Made by a program: the position numbers and the translations under genes. From positions 1-54,370 of IMG/VR virus record IMGVR_UViG_3300046167_000449: DNA of 54,370 nt; one strand, given 5' to 3'. How positions within the stretch are numbered: the first letter of the stretch is position 1; every line of letters begins with the position of its first letter. The notes beneath the pieces were generated by a model. The model saw nothing but the letters and a program-made list of their open reading frames with translations, ran no database searches and was not told the origin of the DNA. Shown in pieces: positions 1 through 8,732 of the stretch. Source of the DNA: a virus.

Positions 1-448
1 TTAGGTGGTAGATCTTGTGGGGCGTTCTTATATATGAATCCAATTAATATGGAGGCCTTAAAAGTTGGAGGGCGATACTAGAAGAAGTAAAAAAGAAATA
101 AACCCTAAAAAAGATAATGAATCTAACGCAGTTTCTGTTGAGGTTGTATTCCAATATAGAATGACAGATTATTTTGGTAATAACCCAGATATAGATACTG
201 GTAGAATTGGAGGATTTGCTAGATTAGCCTACAACAATTTAACTTATACTAAGAAAATAGGTTTTGACATTTTCGATAAATATGGTGAACAGTTTTCTTT
301 TGACTTAGAAGTGTTTGCTAAATATAGTCCTAAAGGTAAAAACTTAAACTCGATTAGAGCTGCGAGAATTACAAGAGACTCAGGTCCAAGTAACCCAATC
401 TCTACGTGGTATCAAGTTCAAAACGGTAGAAACATTCTGCAACAATAA
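1..448 (+). CDS. C-terminal part of an unknown, probably structural, protein (start outside window)
   Basis: A reading frame is open from the first base and runs to a stop near base 79. The +1 frame carries on convincingly from about base 65 to the stop at 446-448, so I read one gene with a single-base insertion near the GGAGGG at 68-73. The visible C-terminal part, about 145 residues, is soluble and beta-rich, with FQYRMTDYFGN and a terminal STWYQVQNGRN. I do not recognise the family. Its position just upstream of tail genes suggests a virion protein. That is context only. Confidence 0.5.
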
Positions 449-475
449 TCCTTCATTTAGTTAGATAATAATCTT

Positions 476-485
476 GATATATAAT
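476..485 (+). promoter_or_regulatory. GATATATAAT late-promoter-like box
   Basis: GATATATAAT lies 39 bases before the ATG at 524. The same box recurs before several late or structural genes in this window and resembles the T4 late promoter TATAAATA, which is recognised by sigma gp55. It is the only promoter-like signal in this 75-base gap. Confidence 0.5.
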
Positions 486-523
486 AGAGACGGAAATATC
501 TCTATAATAAGATTTAAAACTAA

Positions 524-721
524 ATGGCACAAATTACTAATTTTACAGTAACATCATGGGCCTCTGAGCAAGATGCATGGACAAATGGACCAGCGCTCGT
601 ATCAGGAGGTGGTGTAAATATACAAACAGTTCATTTTAATGAAAATGCAAATGGCGGATCTTTATCACTAGAGGCTGGTGACATATTGTATGTTGACGCT
701 GGCATTTGTTGGCCTTCTTGA
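524..721 (+). CDS. Large tail/adhesin protein, segment 1 (N-terminus)
   Basis: This segment gives the start of the giant gene, MAQITNFTVTSWASEQDAW, with a late-promoter-like box upstream. The frame closes at 719-721, but the +1 frame carries on the same kind of sequence (LLDGGDNYYYYEV onward). I therefore join it to 678-1652 through one inserted base near 700-715. No signal peptide or membrane segment is visible, as expected for a phage fibre subunit rather than an exported protein. The family is not recognised from this piece alone. Confidence 0.5.
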   Translation: MAQITNFTVTSWASEQDAWTNGPALVSGGGVNIQTVHFNENANGGSLSLEAGDILYVDAGICWPS

Positions 722-1652
722 TGGAGGTGATAATTATTACTATTATGAAGTATCATCTGTCGGATATGTAGTACAAGTTGCTACAAACGGTGTTGTAGGT
801 GCTCCTGCAACTACAACCACAACAACTGCGCCAGTTTATACTTATACAATTTCTATAGAAGATGGAAATGGTGCTACTATTAGTTCTATTAATGAGGGTT
901 CTACATTTAACGTTGTAGTTACAGTAGATCAAGCTGGGCAAAATGAAACCCTTACAGCCACAGGAGCTGCAGACGAGTCAGATTTTACAACATGGCCTTT
1001 TGGTGCTGGAAACACTTCACAAGTTTTAGATTTTTCATCATTAACTACACAGACTTTAACGTTTGTTATTGATAACGATACAACTACTGAAGGCAATCAA
1101 GATATTATTTTTACTTTAGATGACGGGACGACTCAAACTCTAACTATTATTGATTCGAGTGTAACTAACCAGCCACCTGCATTAGGTAGCGGTTCGTTTA
1201 GTGTAACTCAAAACAATAATGACGATTTTGTTGATATAGACCTGTCAGATCCTTCATTAGCAAACGATCCGGAATCAGATCCAATGACATGGACTATTGT
1301 AAGCGGTCCTAATAATGGGTATTTAATAGACCCTAATGCTCCGTCAACTCAAATTGCAAATTATCCGCATGTTATTGCTAATTCAGCTGCTACTATTAGA
1401 TATTACCCAGATAATACTGGTGCTCCATCGTCTACTACATTTGTCTTTAAAGCAGAAGATCAATTTAGTACTCAAACTAATACTGCTACAATTACAGTAT
1501 CGATAGACCCGCCTAGTAATCAACCCCCGGCGTTTGTTACGGGTTTACCAAACCAATTAACTACACAGGCAACTGGTGCTGGGAGTGTACTTACTTTTAC
1601 AAGAAATTTTACTGATGAAGATGCCTTCAACATGTGTATTAGAATGGCTTGA
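678..1652 (+). CDS. Large tail/adhesin protein, segment 2 (Thr linker, Calx-beta and cadherin-like repeats)
   Basis: The apparent ATG at 678 is only where the frame opens. Real sequence joins from segment 1 at about 710. A threonine run (ATTTTTTAP) forms a linker. It is followed by a Calx-beta-like domain (INEGSTFNVVVTVDQ to TTTEGNQDIIFTLDDG) and then by cadherin/Ig-like repeats that begin with NQPPA, which occurs twice, and that carry acidic calcium-site-like motifs such as NDPESDP. Such domains are typical of adhesins and of distal tail proteins that touch host polysaccharide. The frame moves +1 near 1620. Confidence 0.55.
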   Translation: MTYCMLTLAFVGLLDGGDNYYYYEVSSVGYVVQVATNGVVGAPATTTTTTAPVYTYTISIEDGNGATISSINEGSTFNVVVTVDQAGQNETLTATGAADESDFTTWPFGAGNTSQVLDFSSLTTQTLTFVIDNDTTTEGNQDIIFTLDDGTTQTLTIIDSSVTNQPPALGSGSFSVTQNNNDDFVDIDLSDPSLANDPESDPMTWTIVSGPNNGYLIDPNAPSTQIANYPHVIANSAATIRYYPDNTGAPSSTTFVFKAEDQFSTQTNTATITVSIDPPSNQPPAFVTGLPNQLTTQATGAGSVLTFTRNFTDEDAFNMCIRMA

Positions 1653-1794
1653 TGAAGATGGCAATGTTCTAACAACTGTTGCAGGGGTAAATGTAGAATT
1701 AAATTATGGTGTCCTTTCAGGTTCTGATGCAACCGGCTTGGATCATACACAACAAACGCGCAGTCTACACGTAATCCTGGAGATCCGGATTTAG
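1576..1794 (+). CDS. Large tail/adhesin protein, segment 3 (short bridging piece)
   Basis: Only about 1620-1765 of this frame looks real: PSTCVLEWLDEDGN to VELNYGVLSGSDATG, which matches the cadherin-like style of segment 2. At about 1765 the sequence continues in another frame (RNPGDPDLVDTIYFRVTDSD) until about 1890. There a further single-base insertion brings it into segment 4. The two frame changes within 130 bases have no slippery context that I can see. I treat them as sequence errors in one continuous gene. Confidence 0.4.
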   Translation: MLGVYLLLQEILLMKMPSTCVLEWLDEDGNVLTTVAGVNVELNYGVLSGSDATGLDHTQQTRSLHVILEIRI

Positions 1795-1830
1795 TAGATA
1801 CTATTTACTTTAGAGTAACCGACTCCGACG

Positions 1831-3342
1831 GTGAGTCTGATTCACATACTATTGATTTTAGACATACTGCGCCTGGAAATAATGCTTCCAACATGGAATG
1901 TTACTCCACCATCAACTCCTCAGGAAATTACAGCAGGGGTACAATTTAATGTCACTGGAATAACTGCTTCTGACCCGGATGCATCTCAAACATTAGTATA
2001 CTCTCTTGCTCTTGCAGGAAGTGATCAAAATGCATCTGGTAATTTTAATGAACAAACAGGTACTTTATCTATAACAGGAGCTGCTACAGGTAGTGTTGAG
2101 GCAACACTAACGGTTAGTGATGGTATTGGTCAAGATCAAATTGTATATAATTTTAGTACTGTAGAAGTTGCATATAGAGGTGTTAACTATTCTTCATTTG
2201 CAAACTCTGAAACAGTAGCATGTGGATTAACAAGATCGACTGGCTCTGATCTCTATTATTATAGCACAAATGGAGGAGGGACATTTTTATCAAACCTACC
2301 ACTTGGCGCGAAACTATATTCAGATTTTGGATTAACTCTTCCGGTAACTCCTTCTTCTGCTAGTAATGCGTGGATTTCTTTAGAAGAACCTACATACCAA
2401 ACAGTAAAGGCTGTTAGATTAGATAGTGATGGTACTATTCTAGAGATTTTAAATTGTACGGTTTCAAGTGGTAACGCATGGCCGTTATATCTTAGATATT
2501 CTCAAGAAGGAGAGTCTGGATCTATTGAAGAAAATTACTGTAACGATATTTATGAAGAAGGTGAGGCGTGGCAAAATGCTATAGATCCGGCGGGCAACGG
2601 TGGTACTGTAACTTTAGCTGATGTTGTAGCTGCAGGTGGACAACTGTTTTCATCGGAATACTCTGCCAATCAATATTCAGGTCAAACAGCACCAACTGGT
2701 GTTGTACTTGCAGATGGTTTATATTCTGAACCAGGAGTAACACCAGATGGATCTTATTATTACTATAATGCTTCACAATGGCAGAGTAGTAATGGCAATA
2801 CTTTATTTGAGTGTCCACCTCCAATAGTTTATGGTACAAAAAATATTAGTGTTTACTTTTACGCTCCTAATCCAACTGATATTGGTGATGTATGTAATGC
2901 AAACATTGGTCCAACATGGGCTGATTCGATTGGGAATTTCACCCAAATAACTCTTTATTATAGACAAGATGTTAATGATAATAATAATTGGAATCTATTA
3001 GACTTAGCTAAAAACCAAGTACAAGTTTTCTTATCACAGGCTGCGGCTGACTCTCAAAATTACACTTTATTATCATCTAGTGCAATATTATTAGATGGTA
3101 TAACTGGTGGTTTTGTAATATGGGATAATAATGAGTATACTGGATATGATGGCTCTTATGCTTGGTATGCTGTTAGTGATGATTTTAATTCAGGTACACA
3201 AGATAATATATTAGAATTAGCAGATGTGGATTCAGTTTTAGGCATCTGTGGAGATGGTATAACTGGCGCAGATTTAGATTATATTAGACCTCCGCTTTTT
3301 GATGCTTTACAGGTTCAAGTAGGTAATTCCTACTGGATCTAG
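1831..3342 (+). CDS. Large tail/adhesin protein, segment 4
   Basis: Real sequence in this frame starts near 1890 (PTWNVTPPSTPQEITAGVQF). One more cadherin-like module follows (ASDPDASQTLVYSLA to LTVSDGIGQDQIVYNF). Below it come several aromatic and glycine-rich repeats built around YYYYSTNGGG, LADGLYSEPG and SYYYYNASQW, which look like receptor-facing fibre modules. The frame ends at 3342, and the +1 frame continues at once (TGSRTSVYYAFYACN) into the ATG-opened frame at 3395. This segment is therefore neither a complete gene nor its true end. Confidence 0.55.
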   Translation: MSLIHILLILDILRLEIMLPTWNVTPPSTPQEITAGVQFNVTGITASDPDASQTLVYSLALAGSDQNASGNFNEQTGTLSITGAATGSVEATLTVSDGIGQDQIVYNFSTVEVAYRGVNYSSFANSETVACGLTRSTGSDLYYYSTNGGGTFLSNLPLGAKLYSDFGLTLPVTPSSASNAWISLEEPTYQTVKAVRLDSDGTILEILNCTVSSGNAWPLYLRYSQEGESGSIEENYCNDIYEEGEAWQNAIDPAGNGGTVTLADVVAAGGQLFSSEYSANQYSGQTAPTGVVLADGLYSEPGVTPDGSYYYYNASQWQSSNGNTLFECPPPIVYGTKNISVYFYAPNPTDIGDVCNANIGPTWADSIGNFTQITLYYRQDVNDNNNWNLLDLAKNQVQVFLSQAAADSQNYTLLSSSAILLDGITGGFVIWDNNEYTGYDGSYAWYAVSDDFNSGTQDNILELADVDSVLGICGDGITGADLDYIRPPLFDALQVQVGNSYWI

Positions 3343-3394
3343 AACTTCTGTTTATTATGCATTTTATGCATGTAATGCTAAATTAGACCCTGGT

Positions 3395-6300
3395 ATGCCA
3401 GGTGGAAATTCATATTATCCAATGTATATTGTAGATGGTATGGTGGATGTTGCTCAAATGTCTGATAGTGGAATATCATATATTAATGATTTTGTAAAGC
3501 AAATTTCAAATCGTGGTGTTGATGTTGCCAATCCTGAAGAAAGAGCTCAAATCAAAGTAGGAGGTGAATGTCTAACTTACATAAGCTATATAGTTGCTAC
3601 TAATATAGAAGATGCGGTTGCTCAAATGAAATCACAGATAGAGCAAGTAGAGTCAAATATTTCATTTCAACACGGTGGGCTTGCAATTCCAGTAAGACCT
3701 GTTTCTATTAATGCAATTGATTTAGGATTAGGTAGTCAGGCAGAAGTATCATGGAGAAACTTTACTGATTTAGAAAGAGATAGAATATGTTATGAATGTT
3801 CTATACAAGTAAATGGTACTCAACATGCATGGGCAAATTATGTATTTCCAGCAATGGATAATAACCTAGTTTTAGATAGAACTATACCTAATTTTAACCT
3901 AGAAGAAAATTATACATTAGATAATGTATCTAAGCCGTTATTAAGAACAAACCCAAAATTAACAACTAATGCTAAAATTGTTGCTAATATTTCAGATGAA
4001 ATATTCTTAGAATCTATTGACGCAACTAAAGATTTAGCATCAGTTGAATATAAGAGATGGGCTCTTAATCCAAACGGTGATTACTCACAAGACTTATATA
4101 AGTTCTATAAAAGTAGTTCCACTCCAGCTGATGTAATGTATGCTGTTAGATCTGATTATTCAGACTTTACAGTACAAGATAGCTTTAGTAAACAAATTGA
4201 AGAGGTTTATCATTATGGCACTACATATAATTATTCTAAGTTACATGACGAAGACTTTAGAATGTTTGCTCCTATTTGGTTAGATAAAGATATTCCTAAA
4301 AAGTTTGTTGTATTTAGAGTTAACGATCCTGTTGGTGAAATAGACTTTGATGTAAATAGTAACCTACAAAATATACAAGATATTTTAAAGAACTCTGAAA
4401 TTATTAAGACCTTTGATTTAACAAATGATTCTTCATTAGGTAAATACATTAGAGGTCATGTAAATTCTGAGTCTTTCCCTAAAACACCAGTTCAATTTAA
4501 TTTTGAAAGAAGAGAGAAAAGTAATTTTAAAGGGATTGATTTAGGCAAGGGTGGATTTGCAACTAAAGGTGAATATCTATATAAAGATTTCGTGAGAGCT
4601 GATAGCCCTCTAATAGCCCAGAACTCGATGATTACAGACGGGTTTGAAAGAAATAAATTAGCATGTGCAAATTTACTTAATTTAGAATTCCTATTTAATG
4701 ATAACGATGCTTCTGATTATACCATTAACAGATATTTTGGCTTATATGTAAATGATATTGATTCAGGTTATGGTAATATTAGCTCTGCTGATAATGGTAA
4801 TATCATATTTAAAAACTTAAATTCATATATTAATGAGTCTCCGGAGTCTGCAATCCCTGCGTTTAAACAAATATCGGGAACACCAACTTTAGGCTATCTT
4901 AATATAAGTGATGAATTCTATAAAATATCCTCTAAAGCAAAATATGACGTTAATAAATTAAACGTAATTGTAGAGGATGGTAAAAACCAAATTCCATCAG
5001 AAGTTAAAACAGCGCCAAATGGTAACTCGGTAGATATTGTGAAAGATGATAAACCTGGTTTTGATTTTGTTAAGTTTTCAGTTGTTGATACTCCAGCTAT
5101 AAATGATAAGTTCATAGTATTTGAGTCTAGGGAATCTGTTTATTCACTTAAGTTTTTAAGACATATTCCAAATGAGGCATGGAAATTAAATATTAATAAT
5201 GGTGGTACTCTAATTCAAGAAGATATTTTAACACAGAATAGTATTTACTCTACATTCCAAGTTATTGAAAACGCATTAGGAGCTTTTGATAATATAAAGG
5301 TTGAATTTGATGGCGATAAAACTATATTTATACAAGAGGTTAATGCTACGCTCGGGGATTTAGATGTTTATATATGGGCTCCAGTACCTAGTGCTGTTAG
5401 TAGTATTATTAAGGTAACACAAATGCAATCTTCTGTAAACTTAGATAACTCTACATTTTTCGCATCATCAGCCAATCCAGTAGATCCATCATATTTAGCT
5501 CCTGGTGAATTTATTGGAAATTCATTCTCAGCAGCTGGCTCTACTTTAGATATTGCAAATGCAATTGTTGCTTGTATTAATAGTAGCCCTATTAATTTTG
5601 ATGCTGTATTACAGGAGGGGACTTCTAATTTCTACATTAAGAATAGAGTTAGCGGATATAAGCTTTTACAATCAGGGATTTTAGTTCCTACTGGTAATTC
5701 TATTGCATTTTTATCAATAGAGAATAGAGATATAAAAACAGTAAACAACCCACATGGTGTGCTTAAGCTATCAGATGCGGTACTTGATAATAATTTTGTA
5801 CACTATATGAAAGGTGGTAACTCTTCTGGTAAATCAGTTTTAGTAACTCAAGATTCTGTTGCTGATATTGTTGTCGGAGATATGATACCTACTACTTCGA
5901 TTGGAGTGTATAATGAAGTTATAGATATTGTAGATGATATTGAAAATACTGGATCAATTTATAGAAAATTAATTTTAGATAAAAAGAATTCTCTTGAAAG
6001 TGGAGAACATAAAGTGTATGCTGAAAATGTGGCTAGATTAGGTTTGTTGTCAGCTTATGATATTCACGATATGAACTTTGACTTTTATGATATAGATAAT
6101 TCTGAGTTAAAAGAATTAGAATTAGAAACTCCGGCAAATATTAATTATGAGCCTGAAAGGAGTGCTTCTAACTCGCTTACAGTGTTTAGTAGCGATTATG
6201 ATATAGCAGATCCATACAGTTACTTTAGTGGTATTAGTGCTACATTAGGTGAAGAAACATTAGATGAATATAATGAAATTAAATTATTTAGTGAGTATGA

Positions 6301-7324
6301 TAGGTTACAAGAAAATAGTTTAAAGGAATTTGCAGTAGATTCTAGAGTAGTTCCTAATATAAATAAATGGGTACTTAAAGATAGTTTAACTGTAAGAGAA
6401 CAGCCTTATTATCTTAACTCTAATGAAGCTTTTGGTAGAACTAATTTCTCACCAGATTTTGATGCTGTAGGTAGAGATAGATTAGGAATGACACATGAGT
6501 GGTTCTATATGGATAATTTACCAAAATACATAACTAACGATAAACTTAATAGTACGTTTAGCTATATTAATTTTGTAGACGGTTTTGAATTAAAACCATC
6601 ACACTTTAAAAGCACTTCATATAATTACTTTGATAAATTTATGGTTACTGATGGTTTTGAAGTAAAAGACCAATATGGTATAAAGTCTTTTATTAAAACA
6701 AACCTACAAAAGAAATACTCTTTAGTTTCAGGTGGTAATAATGTTTCTTTTGCTGATACTATTTTTAAAGGTATTAAAGTAGGATTTAAGAACCGAAAAG
6801 AATTTGAAAATAATAAATCTAATGAGTTTGTAAAAACTTCTGAATTTAATGGCTACAAGTTTAGTACATTATTATTAGTAAGGGGTGGTGGTAATACAAA
6901 CGACATAGAGTATGAAGTAATACAAAACAAAAAATTTAAGTTTGTTATATTTTTAATTACAGTATCTATTGATGACTTATGGATTGATGGTGCTTTAAAT
7001 AGAAAACTTCTATATGAAATGAACCATAGTTTTGTTTGGAATAACGAAACTAGAAGTTTTAAATATTCTGATGTTGAATTATCAGGTGCAATTAACCTAA
7101 ACGATATTAATTTTAATGACCCTAATGCTGATGATTATCGAGTTGCTTTTGGAATTAACCATGTAAATGGATCCAAACCTCAGTTTTTAGATCAGATTAA
7201 CTCAGACGATGATGATAACTTTGGCGATATTGAAATTACAGTTACTGACTCTAGTGGTTCAGTTACGTTTAAGTTAGGGGATAGAATCTGTAGACGACCA
7301 GGGACAAATAACTTTATCCGGTGA
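3395..7324 (+). CDS. Very large virion (tail/baseplate) protein, main segment
   Basis: This 1309-codon frame continues the upstream adhesin without a stop. An in-frame ATG at 3854 (MDNNLVLDRTIPNFN) has the look of a fresh N-terminus, so two genes may have been joined by a lost stop, or this may be one giant protein. The part after 3854 is rich in Asn, Asp and aromatic residues, has no membrane segment and carries no enzyme motif that I recognise. Neighbours on both sides are structural, so a baseplate or tail role is inferred. The frame ends at 7324 and continues +1 as SGEPTDLNGNPVNVSN. Confidence 0.6.
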   Translation: MPGGNSYYPMYIVDGMVDVAQMSDSGISYINDFVKQISNRGVDVANPEERAQIKVGGECLTYISYIVATNIEDAVAQMKSQIEQVESNISFQHGGLAIPVRPVSINAIDLGLGSQAEVSWRNFTDLERDRICYECSIQVNGTQHAWANYVFPAMDNNLVLDRTIPNFNLEENYTLDNVSKPLLRTNPKLTTNAKIVANISDEIFLESIDATKDLASVEYKRWALNPNGDYSQDLYKFYKSSSTPADVMYAVRSDYSDFTVQDSFSKQIEEVYHYGTTYNYSKLHDEDFRMFAPIWLDKDIPKKFVVFRVNDPVGEIDFDVNSNLQNIQDILKNSEIIKTFDLTNDSSLGKYIRGHVNSESFPKTPVQFNFERREKSNFKGIDLGKGGFATKGEYLYKDFVRADSPLIAQNSMITDGFERNKLACANLLNLEFLFNDNDASDYTINRYFGLYVNDIDSGYGNISSADNGNIIFKNLNSYINESPESAIPAFKQISGTPTLGYLNISDEFYKISSKAKYDVNKLNVIVEDGKNQIPSEVKTAPNGNSVDIVKDDKPGFDFVKFSVVDTPAINDKFIVFESRESVYSLKFLRHIPNEAWKLNINNGGTLIQEDILTQNSIYSTFQVIENALGAFDNIKVEFDGDKTIFIQEVNATLGDLDVYIWAPVPSAVSSIIKVTQMQSSVNLDNSTFFASSANPVDPSYLAPGEFIGNSFSAAGSTLDIANAIVACINSSPINFDAVLQEGTSNFYIKNRVSGYKLLQSGILVPTGNSIAFLSIENRDIKTVNNPHGVLKLSDAVLDNNFVHYMKGGNSSGKSVLVTQDSVADIVVGDMIPTTSIGVYNEVIDIVDDIENTGSIYRKLILDKKNSLESGEHKVYAENVARLGLLSAYDIHDMNFDFYDIDNSELKELELETPANINYEPERSASNSLTVFSSDYDIADPYSYFSGISATLGEETLDEYNEIKLFSEYDRLQENSLKEFAVDSRVVPNINKWVLKDSLTVREQPYYLNSNEAFGRTNFSPDFDAVGRDRLGMTHEWFYMDNLPKYITNDKLNSTFSYINFVDGFELKPSHFKSTSYNYFDKFMVTDGFEVKDQYGIKSFIKTNLQKKYSLVSGGNNVSFADTIFKGIKVGFKNRKEFENNKSNEFVKTSEFNGYKFSTLLLVRGGGNTNDIEYEVIQNKKFKFVIFLITVSIDDLWIDGALNRKLLYEMNHSFVWNNETRSFKYSDVELSGAINLNDINFNDPNADDYRVAFGINHVNGSKPQFLDQINSDDDDNFGDIEITVTDSSGSVTFKLGDRICRRPGTNNFIR

Positions 7325-8729
7325 ACCTACTGATTTAAACGGCAACCCAGTAAACGTTTCTAATATAGCTGGTTATATTCAAAACAGTGCAGAATATGTA
7401 TACAAACAGGGTGGTAAGAATGCGTTTACGTCGATCTTAGACCAATTAGCGGTCGGATCGGTTGCACAATTATTAGAATTAAACGATGGTAGTATTACTT
7501 ATACTACAATCGAAGAAGATGGTACATCTTTAAATAACAGGTTTGAATTAGAATTTGAAAATGGAGTAGAAATAATTAAAGATGCAAATTTAGTTACAGT
7601 ACCTGATCAGGATAAACCTAAAACGTTTAAACTAAAACAGGGTACAATAGGATTTAATCTTTATGGAAGTGATACTTATTATCCATTCTTAGTTAGACAT
7701 AATGGTAACTACACTGTAGATACTAGACCTGTTGTAACATTTACAGATACTTATTCTCACTTTAAAACAAACACGTTACAAACAACAACAAACGCGTTTG
7801 AATTAAATATTGAAGAACCTATGTATAAGCACTCTTTAACTAGCGCTGAAGAAATTAAATTAGCTAGAGATTACTATAAGAAATATAATAGATGTGGAAC
7901 TTCATTTAACCTAGGATTTATACAAGACAATACACATGATAGCCATTGGGGTATAATTAAAAACCACTTCTATAGAAAAGTAAATGAGTCTAATGCATCT
8001 GGTGTAACTAAACTATCTACATCTACGGATAAACTGCCTCTTTACCCATTAATTGGTGAGGTTGCAATAGATAAAAAAGATGTAAATGTGTTTAAATCTT
8101 CATGGGATAAAAACTATTATACTAGGTCTTTATCAGGTGGAGTTACTGAAAATGTTCCAGGTACTTTTGAAACTAAAGAAGAAAGATCTTACTTAGGTTC
8201 TACTATTATGAAAGTAAAAGATTCATACAATATACTTCAATTTAGCTCAAAACAAGTATTTAGCCAGGAGGAGCAAGACTCTATTTTAGCTAATGATAAT
8301 AATACTACAGATGTTGTAATATTTGAAGATAAAAAATATGTATACATTGATTTTTATATTTCAACAACACTTAATCGCTTATTAAGTGAAGATGGTGTAT
8401 TAAACTCTATTAATAAATTTGTTAATCCTGTAGACTCTGCTGGTGATAAAACCACCACAGTTGATGATGCAATACTTTATGTTGAAAATAATTTAGCTAA
8501 TGCATTTAATTTAAACATGATAAAAATATACACAAGTAGAATAAAGGGTAAATATTCTGAAATACTTTCTACTGAAAATATTGAAAGTTTAGATGATGCT
8601 GGGTTTACAAACGATACAAACTTTACTTTTAAGGCGCACGAACAAAAGCCCCTTAATTTTAGATTGATATATAATAAAAGATTAGGTTACTCCTATAAGA
8701 TTAGACCTATGATAAAAATAAAGTCATAA
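7311..8729 (+). CDS. Very large virion (tail/baseplate) protein, C-terminal segment
   Basis: This is the continuation of the 3395-7324 frame after a +1 shift. The sequence is coherent from TLSGEPTDLNGN through the ATG at 7821 to the stop at 8729, so that ATG is internal. It includes NAFTSILDQLAVGS, a beta-rich middle and a basic end (RLIYNKRLGYSYKIRP). Only three bases separate its stop from the next ATG at 8733, which shows that the downstream fibre gene belongs to the same transcription unit. No catalytic motif is recognised. Confidence 0.55.
   Translation, partial: TLSGEPTDLNGNPVNVSNIAGYIQNSAEYVYKQGGKNAFTSILDQLAVGSVAQLLELNDGSITYTTIEEDGTSLNNRFELEFENGVEIIKDANLVTVPDQDKPKTFKLKQGTIGFNLYGSDTYYPFLVRHNGNYTVDTRPVVTFTDTYSHFKTNTLQTTTNAFELNIEEPMYKHSLTSAEEIKLARDYYKKYNRCGTSFNLGFIQDNTHDSHWGIIKNHFYRKVNESNASGVTKLSTSTDKLPLYPLIGEVAIDKKDVNVFKSSWDKNYYTRSLSGGVTENVPGTFETKEERSYLGSTIMKVKDSYNILQFSSKQVFSQEEQDSILANDNNTTDVVIFEDKKYVYIDFYISTTLNRLLSEDGVLNSINKFVNPVDSAGDKTTTVDDAILYVENNLANAFNLNMIKIYTSRIKGKYSEILSTENIESLDDAGFTNDTNFTFKAHEQKPLNFRLIYNKRLGYSYKIRPMIKIKS
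8666..8675 (+). promoter_or_regulatory. GATATATAAT box inside the end of the upstream gene
   Basis: A copy of the late-promoter-like box lies inside coding sequence, 58 bases before the ATG of the collagen/Hint fibre gene. It could start a separate late transcript for that gene. Because it sits in a coding region of AT-rich DNA, chance is a fair alternative. Confidence 0.25.
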
Positions 8730-8732
8730 GAA

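Noticed and set aside
834-870. Short ACA/ACC-type repeats in the Thr-rich linker as a CRISPR-like or tandem DNA repeat
   Set aside because: The repeat is simply codon repetition for a threonine run in the fibre protein; there are no spacers.
1520-1750. Minus-strand frames lying opposite plus-strand genes (for example 1520-1750, 2579-2839, 21063-21392, 27316-27631)
   Set aside because: They lie opposite well-supported plus-strand genes, have low-complexity or unnatural composition, and have no promoter or coupling. Only the minus-strand genes at 16046-16538 and 40338-40565 stand up.
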